NCBI RefSeq assembly: GCF_000026145.1
Contig: NC_009445.1
Span: 3,596,001 to 3,660,000, forward strand
Length of the DNA: 64,000 nucleotides
Source of the DNA: Bradyrhizobium sp. ORS 278
GTDB lineage: Bacteria > Pseudomonadota > Alphaproteobacteria > Rhizobiales > Xanthobacteraceae
Reading direction: 5' to 3'
Shown one piece after another: positions 1 to 8,846 of this stretch (the first letter of the stretch is position 1; every line of letters starts with the position of its first letter). Both the position numbers and the translations under genes were made by a program. A model generated the notes under the pieces. That model made no database searches, had not been told where the DNA came from, and saw only the letters and a list, made by a program, of their open reading frames with translations.

Positions 1-780
1 GCCATCGCGTTCACCGCTCCTCCCGCTCAACGTCCGTGACGACCGCGAACCGCCCCTCCTGCGAACGGGAGATGTCCCCACAAGAGCATCGAATCCATTT
101 TAGGAAAAGCGGAAAATTTTTGACCGCAGGACTGGACAGGGCAAATCAGCTTGATGCGTCTGGAGAAATTTGCTTCTGCGCGCAGCGCCGGATCGGCTAG
201 TTCAACCTCCGGCTGTTCGCGAACTATGGAAGATTTCGGACTGATTTGCCCGACGTGCAGTGATGATTTTCTTTTCTGAGATTGAGCCGACAGCGAACGG
301 CAGATCTGTTTCTATTAGTTCACACCTGACGATAAGCTCCCGGTCCGCGAAACTGAAACAGGCCGGAAGTGAAATTGATCCACGTCGCGCCAAACTACGG
401 AAGACGGTTTTACCTCCCCATCCAAAAAGAGACGGTCTTGGACTCGCTGCGTCGGTGCTTCTCTGCGAGACTTCGTGCGTCGGTCGAACGGTGATTGACA
501 GAGGGGACTTGCATGACCGCCAACATCGGCAATCACTCCAGCGATGCGGTTCTCCGCATGAACGGAAGCCTGTTGCACACGGTCTGTGCCTGGATCTGTT
601 GATACATTGACATGACGGCCGGGCGCGTCGACGCCTCGGTCACAGCAGGCGCTGCCTGCTCATCATTCGAATCTCCGAGCCAACCAACACGTGCTGCCGG
701 GCCGGCAGCGCAGTGGCCGGCGGCCGTCCTCATCGAGGCCAGACGGCATTCGTGACGATCAAGACAAGTGAGGAAAGCGC
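1..780. other. Intergenic leader with degenerate repeat, no gene recognised
   Basis: I see no convincing gene here: the overlapping short reading frames on both strands do not resemble known proteins. Positions about 38-62 resemble the right end of the repeat block near 47216-47243 (cgtgacgaycgcgaa followed by cgcccctc), so the window probably opens inside a degenerate copy of that dispersed repeat. The stretch at 90-120 is AT-rich. The promoter of the downstream sulfone monooxygenase operon should lie in the last few hundred bases, but I could not identify a convincing sigma-54 or sigma-70 site. Confidence 0.5.
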
Positions 781-1893
781 ATGACGACCAAGGATTCATC
801 GATCAAGTTCGCCTATTGGGTGCCCAACGTGTCGGGTGGGCTGGTGATCTCCAATATCGAGCAGCGCACCAGCTGGGACATCGGCTATAACAAGAAGCTG
901 GCGCAGATTGCGGAGGCAAGCGGCTTCGACTACGCGCTGAGCCAGATCCGCTTCACCGCCGGCTATGGCGCCGAATATCAGCATGAGTCCGTGTCGTTCA
1001 GTCATGCACTGCTCGAGGCGACCACCACGCTGAAGGTCATCGCGGCCATCCTGCCTGGCCCCTGGCATCCGGCCGTCGTCGCCAAGCAGATTGCCACCAT
1101 CAATCATCTCACCGAGGGTCGCGTGGCCGTGAACATCGTCAGCGGCTGGTTCCGCGGCGAGTTCGCCGCGATCGGCGAGCCCTGGCTCGATCATGACGAG
1201 CGCTACCGCCGCTCGGAGGAGTTCATCCGTGCGCTCCGGGGCATCTGGACCGAGGACAATTTCAATCTGCGCGGGGATTTCTACCGCTTCACGAACTACT
1301 CGCTGAAGCCGAAGCCGGTCGACCCGCAACCGGAAATCTTCCAGGGCGGCAGTTCGCGCGCGGCGCGCGACATGGCCTCGCGCGTGTCCGACTGGTACTT
1401 CACCAACGGCAACTCCGTCGAGGGCATCAAGGCCCAGGTCGACGACATCAGGGCCAAGGCGAAGGCCAACAATCATCAGGTCAAGATCGGCGTCAACGCG
1501 TTCGCGATCGCGCGCGACACCGAGGCCGAGGCGCAAGCCGTGCTCAAGGACATCATCGACCACGCCAATCCGGAAGCGGTGCATGCCTTCGCGCATGAGG
1601 TGGCAAATGCCGGCAAGGCCTCGCCGGAGCGCGAGGGCAATTGGGCCAAATCGACCTTCGAGGATCTGGTCCAGTACAATGACGGCTTCAAGACCAATCT
1701 GATCGGCACGCCCTTGCAGATCGCCGAGCGCATCGTCGCGCTCAAGGAGGTCGGGGTCGATCTCATTCTGCTCGGCTTCCTGCACTTCCAGGAGGAGGTC
1801 GCCTATTTCGGCAAGCACGTGATCCCGCTGGTGCGCGAGCTCGAAGCCAAGGCCGCGGCCAAGGCGGGCGTGCAAGTGCAGGCGGCGGAGTAG
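781..1893 (+). CDS. sfnG: FMNH2-dependent dimethylsulfone monooxygenase (SfnG type)
   Basis: This 370-residue protein belongs to the bacterial luciferase-like, flavin-dependent monooxygenase family. It closely matches what I recall of Pseudomonas SfnG, including the N-terminal FAYWVPNVSGGLV, the central IVSGWFRGEF, and QGGSSRAARDMASRVSDWY, which lies in the flavin-binding part of the barrel. SfnG oxidises dimethylsulfone to methanesulfinate using reduced FMN supplied by a separate reductase. The length is normal for the family. The ATG is preceded by a purine-rich GTGAGGAAAG. It is the first gene of an apparent operon with an ABC importer (gap to the next gene 10 bases), which suggests the importer brings in an organosulfur compound. 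Regulation was not visible. The family assignment is strong; the exact substrate is inferred. Confidence 0.88.
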   Translation: MTTKDSSIKFAYWVPNVSGGLVISNIEQRTSWDIGYNKKLAQIAEASGFDYALSQIRFTAGYGAEYQHESVSFSHALLEATTTLKVIAAILPGPWHPAVVAKQIATINHLTEGRVAVNIVSGWFRGEFAAIGEPWLDHDERYRRSEEFIRALRGIWTEDNFNLRGDFYRFTNYSLKPKPVDPQPEIFQGGSSRAARDMASRVSDWYFTNGNSVEGIKAQVDDIRAKAKANNHQVKIGVNAFAIARDTEAEAQAVLKDIIDHANPEAVHAFAHEVANAGKASPEREGNWAKSTFEDLVQYNDGFKTNLIGTPLQIAERIVALKEVGVDLILLGFLHFQEEVAYFGKHVIPLVRELEAKAAAKAGVQVQAAE

Positions 1894-1903
1894 GGCGAGC
1901 GCG

Positions 1904-2818
1904 ATGATGTTGAGCGGGCTGACCACTCCGCTGGACGTGCTGGCGCTGGAGACCTGGGCTCCAGGGACGGCGCGTCAGGTGCTCGCGGCAGAGCCGGCCG
2001 ACGTGCCGACGTCGGCCGCGGGCGATGCGCGCACGGTGCTGCGGCTCGCCAACATCTCGCTGTCATTCGGCGGTCTCGCTGCCCTCCGCAATATCGATCT
2101 CGATGTCGCAGAGGGCGAGATCCGCGCTGTGATCGGTCCGAACGGCGCCGGAAAGAGTTCGCTGCTCAACGTCGTCAGCGGGCTCTACCGGCCGGAGCAA
2201 GGGGAGGTCTGGTTCGGCGATCATGCGTTCCGGCAGGTGCCGACCGCGCAGCTCGCGCGCCATGGCGTCGCCCGCACCTTTCAGAACCTTGCTTTATTCA
2301 AGGGGCTTTCCGTGTTCGACAATGTGCTGATGGGGCTGGCGCACCGCGTGCGCGCCGGCTTCATCCGCCAGGCCGTCGGCACGCCCTTGGCGCGGCACAT
2401 CGAGGCCGAGAACCGCGCCGCCGCGGAGGAGGTCGTTGGCTTCCTGCATCTGCGGGAGGCGCGGGACCGTATCGCCGGAACGTTGCCCTACGGCCTGCAG
2501 AAGCGCGTCGAGCTGGCGCGCGCGCTGGTGGCGCGTCCAAGACTGCTGCTGCTGGACGAGCCGTTCGCCGGCGTCACCTTAAGCGAGAAGCAGGAGCTGG
2601 CGCAGCACGTGCGCGGCGCGCGCGACCGCTACGGCACCACCATCGTGCTGATCGAGCACGACATCGGCATCGTCATGGATCTGTCCGACCACATCGCCGT
2701 GCTCGACTACGGCCGCAAGATCGCCGACGGACCGCCGGCCGAGATCAAGACCAACCAGGCGGTGATCGATGCCTATCTCGGCGTCGCCCATGAAGACGAG
2801 ACGGAGCTCGCGATCTGA
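1904..2818 (+). CDS. ABC transporter ATPase, LivG-like
   Basis: This 304-residue cytoplasmic ATPase has Walker A GPNGAGKSS, signature-region LPYGLQKRVELARAL and Walker B LLLLDEPFAG. The order and the short C-terminal IDAYLGV are typical of LivG of branched-chain amino acid importers. About 45 residues before the ATPase fold (LRLANISLSFGG) are not part of the usual LivG core and look unstructured, so the true start may differ. No better start with a clear ribosome site was seen. Its TGA overlaps the ATG of the permease gene by one base, so the two are translationally coupled. It would energise import together with the second ATPase at 6356. Confidence 0.85.
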   Translation: MMLSGLTTPLDVLALETWAPGTARQVLAAEPADVPTSAAGDARTVLRLANISLSFGGLAALRNIDLDVAEGEIRAVIGPNGAGKSSLLNVVSGLYRPEQGEVWFGDHAFRQVPTAQLARHGVARTFQNLALFKGLSVFDNVLMGLAHRVRAGFIRQAVGTPLARHIEAENRAAAEEVVGFLHLREARDRIAGTLPYGLQKRVELARALVARPRLLLLDEPFAGVTLSEKQELAQHVRGARDRYGTTIVLIEHDIGIVMDLSDHIAVLDYGRKIADGPPAEIKTNQAVIDAYLGVAHEDETELAI

Positions 2819-3708
2819 TGTTCGACTATCAGTTTCTCATCGAGGTGCTGGTCGGCGGCCTGCTCTCCGGGGTGATGTATTCGCTGGTCGCGATCGGCTT
2901 CGTGCTGATCTACAAGACCTCGGGCGTGCTCAATTTCGCGCAAGGCGCGATGCTGCTGTTCGCGGCGCTGACCTTCGTCAGCCTGGTCGAGCGCGGCACG
3001 CCGTTCGCCCTGGCGCTGCTGGCGACGCTCGCCATCATGGTGGCGCTCGGCATCACGATCGAGCGCGCGGTGCTGCGGCCGCTGATCAACCAGTCGCCGA
3101 TCACGCTGTTCATGGCGACCCTGGGCCTATCCTATGTGATCGAGGGCGCCGCGCAGCTGCTGTGGGGCACGCAGGTTCATGGGCTCGAGATTGGAGTCAG
3201 CGACATCCCGTTCGACATCGGCGGCGTCTTCATCAGCCGCTTCGAGCTGTTTGCCGCCGCCGTCGCCGGCAGCATGGTGGCGCTGTTCACGCTGTTCTTC
3301 CGCTACACCCGCACGGGGTTGGCGTTTCGCGCGGTCGCCGATGATCAGTTCGCCGCGCTCGCGGTCGGACTGAGATTGCCACGGGTCTGGGCCGCGGTGT
3401 GGACGGCGGCGGGCATCGTCGCACTGGTGGCAGGGCTGTTGTGGGGCGCGCGGCTCGGCGTGCAGTTCTCGCTGTCGCTGGTGGTGCTGAAGGCGCTGCC
3501 GGTGCTGGTGCTCGGCGGCTTCGACTCCATCACCGGCGCAATCGTCGGCGGGCTCCTGATCGGCGCGATCGAAAAGCTCGCGGAGGTCTATGTCGGACCG
3601 TTCTTCGGCGGCGGCATCGAGGCGTGGGCGGCCTATGTGGTCGCGCTGGCGCTGCTGCTGGTGCGGCCATCCGGCCTGTTCGGTCAGAAGCTGGTGGAGC
3701 GGGTGTGA
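2818..3708 (+). CDS. ABC transporter permease, LivH-like
   Basis: This 296-residue inner-membrane permease has about eight hydrophobic segments. It carries the family hallmarks of LivH: an N-terminal LLSGVMYSLVAIGFVLIYK, then LNFAQGAML, and a C-terminal GGFDSITGAIVGGLLIG that makes the coupling helix region with the ATPase. It overlaps its upstream and downstream neighbours by one base each (TGATG junctions), which shows a tightly coupled transcript. It forms the membrane channel with the LivM-like subunit at 3708. The transported compound is unknown. The linkage to a sulfone monooxygenase points to a sulfur compound rather than leucine. Confidence 0.87.
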   Translation: MFDYQFLIEVLVGGLLSGVMYSLVAIGFVLIYKTSGVLNFAQGAMLLFAALTFVSLVERGTPFALALLATLAIMVALGITIERAVLRPLINQSPITLFMATLGLSYVIEGAAQLLWGTQVHGLEIGVSDIPFDIGGVFISRFELFAAAVAGSMVALFTLFFRYTRTGLAFRAVADDQFAALAVGLRLPRVWAAVWTAAGIVALVAGLLWGARLGVQFSLSLVVLKALPVLVLGGFDSITGAIVGGLLIGAIEKLAEVYVGPFFGGGIEAWAAYVVALALLLVRPSGLFGQKLVERV

Positions 3709-4763
3709 TGAGCACGATCGCCGAAACCGCTCTGACGCCTTCGCGTCTCGCCTGGCGCACGTCGAGCCTGCTCGGCATCGCGCTACTGCTCCTGCTTGGC
3801 TACGGCGTCGTGCCGTGGATCGGCTCGGACTATCTGATGGACGCAGTCCTGACGCCGTTCCTGGCGCTGGCATTGGCTGCGGTCGGGCTCAACGTGCTGA
3901 CCGGCTATGCCGGCCAGGTCTCGCTGGGCTCGGCGGCGTTCCTCGCGGTCGGCGCTTATGCTGCCTACAACCTCAATCTGAGGTTGCCAGTCCTGCCGCT
4001 GCTCGCCGATATCGTGCTGGCCGGCGGCATCGCCGCGGCCATGGGGATCGTGTTCGGCCTGCCGAGCCTGCGGCTGCGCGGCTTCTATCTCGCGGTCTCG
4101 ACGCTCGCGGCGCAGTTCTTCGTGCAGTGGGCGCTGACCAAGTTCGGCTGGTTCTCCAATGACAATGCCTCCGGCGTGATCGACGCGCCGGTCATCCGGG
4201 TCGGCGGACTGACGTTCACGAGCGCGACCGGACGCTACGTGTTCTCGTTGACGATCGTGGTGGTCGCGACCGCCCTGACCGCGCGTCTCTTGGCGTCGCA
4301 GACCGGGCGCAACTTCATCGCGGTGCGCGACCACGAGGTCGCGGCGAAGGTGATCGGTGTGCCGTTGTTGCGCACGAAGCTGCTCGCCTTTGGCGTCTCG
4401 TCGTTCCTGATCGGCGTCGCCGGCGTGCTCTGGGCGTTCGCGTACCTGCGCACGGTCGAACCGGCCGGCTTCAATCTCGATCGCTCGTTCCAGATTCTGT
4501 TCATCATCATCATCGGCGGGCTCGCGTCGCTGCGTGGCGCCTTCATCGGCGCGGCCTTCATCGTGGTCTTTCCGCTGCTGCTGTCGCGGCTCGGCGCCGC
4601 CGTGCTTGGCAGCGTGTTCGATCGCGGCGTGCTCGAGATGAGCCAGCGCATCGTCATCGGCGCGCTGATCATCGCCTTCCTGATCGCCGAGCCGCGCGGC
4701 CTCGTCGCGCTGATCGACCGTGCGGCCGGCGCGCTGCGCCGCGTCCGTTCATCCCAGACCTGA
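3708..4763 (+). CDS. ABC transporter permease, LivM-like
   Basis: This permease has 351 residues when started at the ATG that overlaps the stop of the LivH-like gene. Longer upstream frames are only read-through of the neighbour. LivM-type motifs are visible: GLNVLTGYAGQVSLGSAAFLAVGAY near the N-terminus, GLPSLRLRGFYLAVSTLAAQF in the middle, and FIIIIGGLASLRGAFIGAAF towards the end. There are about nine membrane segments. It pairs with the LivH-like subunit as the heterodimeric channel. The 29-base gap to the binding protein gene contains AAGGAGA as ribosome site for that gene, so the operon continues. Confidence 0.87.
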   Translation: MSTIAETALTPSRLAWRTSSLLGIALLLLLGYGVVPWIGSDYLMDAVLTPFLALALAAVGLNVLTGYAGQVSLGSAAFLAVGAYAAYNLNLRLPVLPLLADIVLAGGIAAAMGIVFGLPSLRLRGFYLAVSTLAAQFFVQWALTKFGWFSNDNASGVIDAPVIRVGGLTFTSATGRYVFSLTIVVVATALTARLLASQTGRNFIAVRDHEVAAKVIGVPLLRTKLLAFGVSSFLIGVAGVLWAFAYLRTVEPAGFNLDRSFQILFIIIIGGLASLRGAFIGAAFIVVFPLLLSRLGAAVLGSVFDRGVLEMSQRIVIGALIIAFLIAEPRGLVALIDRAAGALRRVRSSQT

Positions 4764-4792
4764 AACACCGTCACCACCACAAGGAGATCAAC

Positions 4793-6139
4793 ATGACGAC
4801 GTTCAGACATGCGAAGCTGGCTTTGGGGGCGGCGCTCGCCCTCGGCCTCATGACCAGCCTGCCGGCCCTGACGCGGCCCGCTCTGGCCGACGAGCAGTTC
4901 TTTCCGCTGCAGAGCTACCGCGTCGGGCCCTATGCGGCAGGCGGCACCGGCTTCTTTGGCGGCTTCATCGACTATCTCAATCTGATCAACACCCGCGACG
5001 GCGGCGTGAACGGGGTCAAGCTGACCTGGGACGAGGGCGAGACGCAATATGAGGTCGAGCGCGGCGTCGAGGTCTATGAGCGGCTGAAGAGCCGGCCGGG
5101 TGTCGCCGCTTGGAATCCGCTCTCGGTCGGCATCGCCTATGCGATGATCGACCGCATCAGCAAGGACAAGGTGCCGCTGATCACCATCAATCATGGCCGC
5201 ACCGATTCCACCGACGGCCGCGTGTTCCCCTACGTGTTCCCGCTGCTGCTCAATCCCTATAGCGAGACCTCGGGCATCGTGAACTACATCGCCACGCGCG
5301 AGGGCGGGCCGGAGAAGCTGAAAGGCAAGAAGATCGTGGTGCTGTATCACGGCTCGCCTTACGGCAAGGAGACGATCCCGATCTACAAGCTGTTGTCGGA
5401 CAAATACGGCTTCGAGCTCGAGCAGATCGAGGTGCCGCATCCCGGCAACGAGCAGCAGTCGCAATGGCTGTCGATCCGCCGCGCCAAGGCCGACTACGTC
5501 GTGCTGCGCGGCTGGGGCGTGATGAACCCGGTGGCGCTGAAGACCGCGCAGAAGACGGGCTTCCCGGTCGACCACATCATCGGCAACGTCTGGTCCAATT
5601 CGGAAGAAGACGTCATCCCCGCAGGCGATGCGGCCAAGGGCTATGTCGCGATCACGACGCAGGCTTCTGGCGCCGAATATCCGGTGCTGCAGGAGGTCAT
5701 CAAGACCGTCTACGGCGCCGGCAAGGGCAATCTGGACGACAAGAAGCGCATCGGCAGCGTCTACCACAATCTCGGCATCGTGAACGGTATCCTCAACGTC
5801 GAGGCGGTCAGGATCGCGCAGGAGAAGTTCGGCAAGCGGACCTTGGCGGGCGACGAGGTGCGCTGGGGTTTTGAGCATCTCCAACTCGATCCCGCGCGGG
5901 TCGAGGCGCTCGGCGCCAAGGGCCTGTTCCACTCGATCAACGTCACCTGGGACAATCACGAGGGCAACGGCCGCGTGACTTTCCAGCAATGGGACGGCGC
6001 CAAGTGGAAGGTCGTCTCGGACTGGATCTCGCCGGACTGGGCGGCGCTGCGCCCGATCATCGAGAAGTCCTCGACGGCGTATGCGCAGGAGCGTGGCATC
6101 AAGATCCGCACCTCCGGTGACGATCCGGTCGGGCAGTAA
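4793..6139 (+). CDS. ABC transporter periplasmic substrate-binding protein
   Basis: This 448-residue protein has a classic Sec signal peptide (charged FRHAK, a hydrophobic LALGAALALGLM core, a probable cut after PALA-D). It is a type I periplasmic binding protein of the branched-chain amino acid/amide family (Peripla_BP_6 class), with features such as YAAGGTGFFGGF, KKIVVLYHGSPYGKE and a C-terminal RPIIEKSSTAYAQERG. A strong AAGGAG sits 8 bases before the ATG. It should capture the operon substrate and hand it to the LivH/LivM-like channel. Binding proteins of this class take many non-amino-acid ligands, so the organosulfur role is inferred from neighbours only. Confidence 0.85.
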   Translation: MTTFRHAKLALGAALALGLMTSLPALTRPALADEQFFPLQSYRVGPYAAGGTGFFGGFIDYLNLINTRDGGVNGVKLTWDEGETQYEVERGVEVYERLKSRPGVAAWNPLSVGIAYAMIDRISKDKVPLITINHGRTDSTDGRVFPYVFPLLLNPYSETSGIVNYIATREGGPEKLKGKKIVVLYHGSPYGKETIPIYKLLSDKYGFELEQIEVPHPGNEQQSQWLSIRRAKADYVVLRGWGVMNPVALKTAQKTGFPVDHIIGNVWSNSEEDVIPAGDAAKGYVAITTQASGAEYPVLQEVIKTVYGAGKGNLDDKKRIGSVYHNLGIVNGILNVEAVRIAQEKFGKRTLAGDEVRWGFEHLQLDPARVEALGAKGLFHSINVTWDNHEGNGRVTFQQWDGAKWKVVSDWISPDWAALRPIIEKSSTAYAQERGIKIRTSGDDPVGQ

Positions 6140-6177
6140 GAGCAGCATGCGCGGGAGCTGGTCTCCCGCGCACTGAT

Positions 6178-6300
6178 CGGGGCCTCATGGTTCGAGACGG
6201 CGCTACGCGCCTCCTCACCATGAGGGTTTCCATCTCGCCAAGAATTCGGACCTCGTCCTGAGAGCGCGCCGGAGGCGTGCATCTCGGAGGACGGCCGCAG
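6178..6300. repeat. Dispersed palindromic repeat between operon genes
   Basis: CCTCATGGTTCGAGACG is followed by GCTACGCGCC and closed by TCACCATGAGG, giving an imperfect hairpin. A second element follows at about 6253-6293 (CGTCCTGAGAGCGCGCC and CTCGGAGGACGG). This pair of motifs is a common dispersed repeat of Bradyrhizobium and Rhodopseudomonas genomes. It separates the binding-protein gene from the second ATPase and could attenuate or stabilise the transcript. Confidence 0.65.
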
Positions 6301-6355
6301 GGCAATTCCCGCGGCAAGTCCCGGCGACACTCTACGCAGTGCAGGAGCTTTCATC

Positions 6356-7132
6356 ATGAGTGACGTGCTGCTGTCGGTCGAGCATCTCGCGGCGACCTAT
6401 GACCAGGCGATCCGCGCAATCAGCGACGTGTCGTTCGCGGTCCACACCGGCGAGATCGTCGCGGTGCTCGGCGCCAATGGCGCGGGCAAGTCGACGACCT
6501 TGCAGGCGGTCTCGGCGCTGCTGCCGGCGCGGCGCGGCCAGATCACCGGCGGGCGCATCATCTATGACGGACGCGACGTGTCATCGTCGTCGGCCGCGCA
6601 GCTGGTGCGCGCCGGCCTCGTGCCGGTGCTCGAGGGCCGGCACTGCTTCGCCTCGCTGAGCGTTGAGGAGAATTTGATCACCGGCGCGATCGGCCGCGAT
6701 GCGCGGCGCGGCGAGATCACGGCCGATCTCCAGCGCGTCTACGCGCTGTTCCCGCAGCTCACGCGCCACCGCCGCTCCGCTGCGGGACTGACCTCCGGCG
6801 GCGAGCAGCAGATGACGGCGATCGGGCGGGCGCTGATGTCGCGGCCGCGGCTCCTGGTGCTCGACGAGCCGTCGATGGGGCTCGCGCCGCTGGTCGTCGA
6901 AAGCATTTTCCGCGCGCTGAAGCGGCTCAATGCGGAGGAGGGGCTGTCGATCCTGGTGGCCGAGCAGAACTCCACCGTCGCGCTGCGCTTCGCCGACCAC
7001 GCCATCGTACTCGAAGGCGGCCGCGCCGTGCTCGCGGGTCCCGCGCGCGAGCTCCGGCAGCGTCCGGACATCAAGCATCTCTATCTCGGCGGCGCCACCG
7101 CGCCGGCCGAGACCACCCAGGCTGTGGCCTGA
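6356..7132 (+). CDS. ABC transporter ATPase, LivF-like
   Basis: This 258-residue ATPase has Walker A GANGAGKST, signature TSGGEQQMTAIGRAL, Walker B LLVLDEPSMGLAP and switch-region VAEQN. The SMGLAP extension is diagnostic of LivF, the second ATPase of branched-chain-type importers. It is separated from the binding-protein gene by about 216 bases that include a palindromic repeat, but it lies on the same strand and completes the five-gene importer. It is followed after 26 bases by the broken acyl-CoA-dehydrogenase-like gene. Confidence 0.86.
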   Translation: MSDVLLSVEHLAATYDQAIRAISDVSFAVHTGEIVAVLGANGAGKSTTLQAVSALLPARRGQITGGRIIYDGRDVSSSSAAQLVRAGLVPVLEGRHCFASLSVEENLITGAIGRDARRGEITADLQRVYALFPQLTRHRRSAAGLTSGGEQQMTAIGRALMSRPRLLVLDEPSMGLAPLVVESIFRALKRLNAEEGLSILVAEQNSTVALRFADHAIVLEGGRAVLAGPARELRQRPDIKHLYLGGATAPAETTQAVA

Positions 7133-7158
7133 CTTGATCAGAAGAAGAGGAGACGTTC

Positions 7159-8354
7159 ATGGCGACCAGCACTGCCGCACGCAAGATCGACGATGGCCCA
7201 TACCCGCAGCTCGATGCCGTCGTGGCTGAGGTGATCAAGGCCAATGCCGACCGCAACGACCGCGAGGGCCGCTTCCCGCGCGAGAACCTGCTGGCCCTGG
7301 CCGAAGCTGGCTGGACCGGCGTGCTGAACGAGCCGCGCTTCGGCGGGCTCGGGCTTGGTCATGTCGACTTTGCCGAGGCCGCCTACCGCATCGGCCAGGC
7401 CGACGCCTCGACCGGGCTCGTCTATGTCATGCATGTCGGCGCGGCGCAGACCATCAATCTGTTCGGCACCGACGATTAGAAGGAGCGCTGGCTGAAGGCG
7501 GACCATGGCCGGCTGCTCGGGACCTATTCGACCAGCGAGCGCGCCACCGGCGGGCACTGGTGGTACAATCTGTCGGAAGCCTCGCGCGACGGCGAGGACT
7601 ACCGGCTCAATGCCGACAAGTCGTTCACGACCAGCTCGGGCCAGGCCGATTTCTACGTCGCGCAGACCCGCACGCCCGGCGCCAAGGACCAGGCCGACAT
7701 CATCTTCTTCATCGTCGACGGCAAGGCCGAGGGCATCGAATCCAAGCCCTGGGAGGCGCTCGGCGTGCGCGCCAACCATTCCGGCGGCATCAGCTACAAG
7801 AACGTGCACGTGCCCAGGCGCGACCGGCTCGGCGCCGAAGGGCAGGGCAAGGAGATCATCTATGACGGCGTCTCGCCGGTCTACCTGATCGGCCTTGGCG
7901 CGGTCTGGGAGGGGCTGGCGCGCGGCGTGCTCAATGCGGCGGTCGCCCATACCACCGGCTTCGTGCACAAGGACCGCAACAAGAGCCGTCGGACTATCAG
8001 GCGATCCGGCAGGAGCTCGGCGCCGCCAAGGTGCTGGTTGAGAGCCTGCGCCCCTGGCGCATCGAGCTGGCGCACAAGCTCGACGAGCTCTGGCGCGCCG
8101 GTAAGCCGCAGAGCGAGATCCTGATTCCGCTGACCGAGTTCAAGGTGCATGCGGCGGAGGTCGCCAACAAGGTGGCGTCCACGGCGCTGACGGTGACCGG
8201 CGGCTACGGCTACCACCGCGGCCCGATCGAACGCGCCTTCCGCGACGCCCGCGCGGCGATCGCGATGGGGCCGTCGAACATCATCGCACGGGAATGGATC
8301 GGCAAGGCCCAGGTCGGGCTGCCGCTCGAGCTGTTCTACGAAGGCGGGGAGTGA
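7159..8354 (+). pseudogene. Broken acyl-CoA dehydrogenase-like flavoprotein (SfnC/DszC-like)
   Basis: The intact product would be about 398 residues, normal for acyl-CoA dehydrogenase-fold flavoproteins. Two lesions are visible. First, an in-frame TAG at 7477-7479 follows LFGTDD; the reading frame continues perfectly afterwards as KERWLKADHGRLLGTYS, so a CAG (Gln) to TAG change is likely. Second, near 7985-7988 the frame shifts by one missing base: HKDRNKS continues as SDYQAIRQELGAAKV in the other frame and runs to the TGA at 8354, with C-terminal GGYGYHRGPIERAFRDAR typical of the family. An AAGAGGAG ribosome site precedes the ATG. It is the last gene of the sulfone monooxygenase-importer operon and probably a flavin-dependent partner enzyme. 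Two sequencing errors are the alternative explanation. Confidence 0.85.
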
Positions 8355-8384
8355 CGTTCTGCTGCGGCGCGGCCGCAGCGATCG

Positions 8385-8846
8385 TTAGTCGGCCATTTCG
8401 GCAGCCACGAGCGCGATCTCCTCGTGCTCGTGGTTCTTGTCGAGGTCCTCGGCCGGGACCGCATTGGCGGTCTCGGCGGTCTCGAAATCGTCCTCGGCGA
8501 TCTCCTGCACCTCGGCTGTTGCCATCTCGGCCTGCTCGGCTTCGAGCGCGGCCGCGACCACGGCCTCCGGAGCGGCGTCGTCATTGGCCGGCTCGGCGAA
8601 CAGGTTCGGTCCGGGGATCGTGGTCGGCACGACCGGCCGCGACTTCGCCTTGTACCAGGATGCAAACTTCTGCGTGAGGGTGGCTTCGAATTCGGCGAGC
8701 GGCAGCGTGTTGCCGTCCTCGTCGGTGATCTCGACTTTCCAGCCCTCGGCCTCCATCACCTGCGCATTGGCGATCACGATCAGCGCGCTTTCACGCTGCT
8801 TGCGGATCTTCTGCGACTCCCGCTCGGCGATCATCGTGTACGCCAT
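8385..8846 (-). CDS. Conserved hypothetical protein, acidic C-terminus
   Basis: This protein has about 153 residues when started at MAYTMIAERES. An in-frame ATG six codons upstream is also possible, and both have purine-rich leaders. The N-terminal half is charged and helical (SQKIRKQRES), followed by VEITDEDGNTLPLAEFEATLTQKFASW, which looks like a small folded domain. The C-terminal third is a low-complexity Ala/Glu-rich acidic tail. There is no signal peptide, membrane segment or catalytic motif. I recognise the type as a protein recurrent in Bradyrhizobium genomes but know of no function. It is divergent from the small exported protein at 9164. Confidence 0.65.
   Translation of the reverse strand: MAYTMIAERESQKIRKQRESALIVIANAQVMEAEGWKVEITDEDGNTLPLAEFEATLTQKFASWYKAKSRPVVPTTIPGPNLFAEPANDDAAPEAVVAAALEAEQAEMATAEVQEIAEDDFETAETANAVPAEDLDKNHEHEEIALVAAEMAD

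Noticed and set aside
202..799. Several overlapping frames of 60-116 codons on both strands
   Set aside because: None has a recognisable domain or a clear ribosome site, and they overlap each other; in high-GC DNA such frames are expected by chance.
796..1926. A 376-codon minus-strand frame opposite the sulfone monooxygenase
   Set aside because: It is the antisense shadow of sfnG, which has clear family motifs on the plus strand; the antisense product is low-complexity and lacks motifs.
4235..6148. A 637-codon minus-strand frame opposite the permease and binding protein genes
   Set aside because: It spans two well-supported genes on the other strand and shows no protein family pattern.
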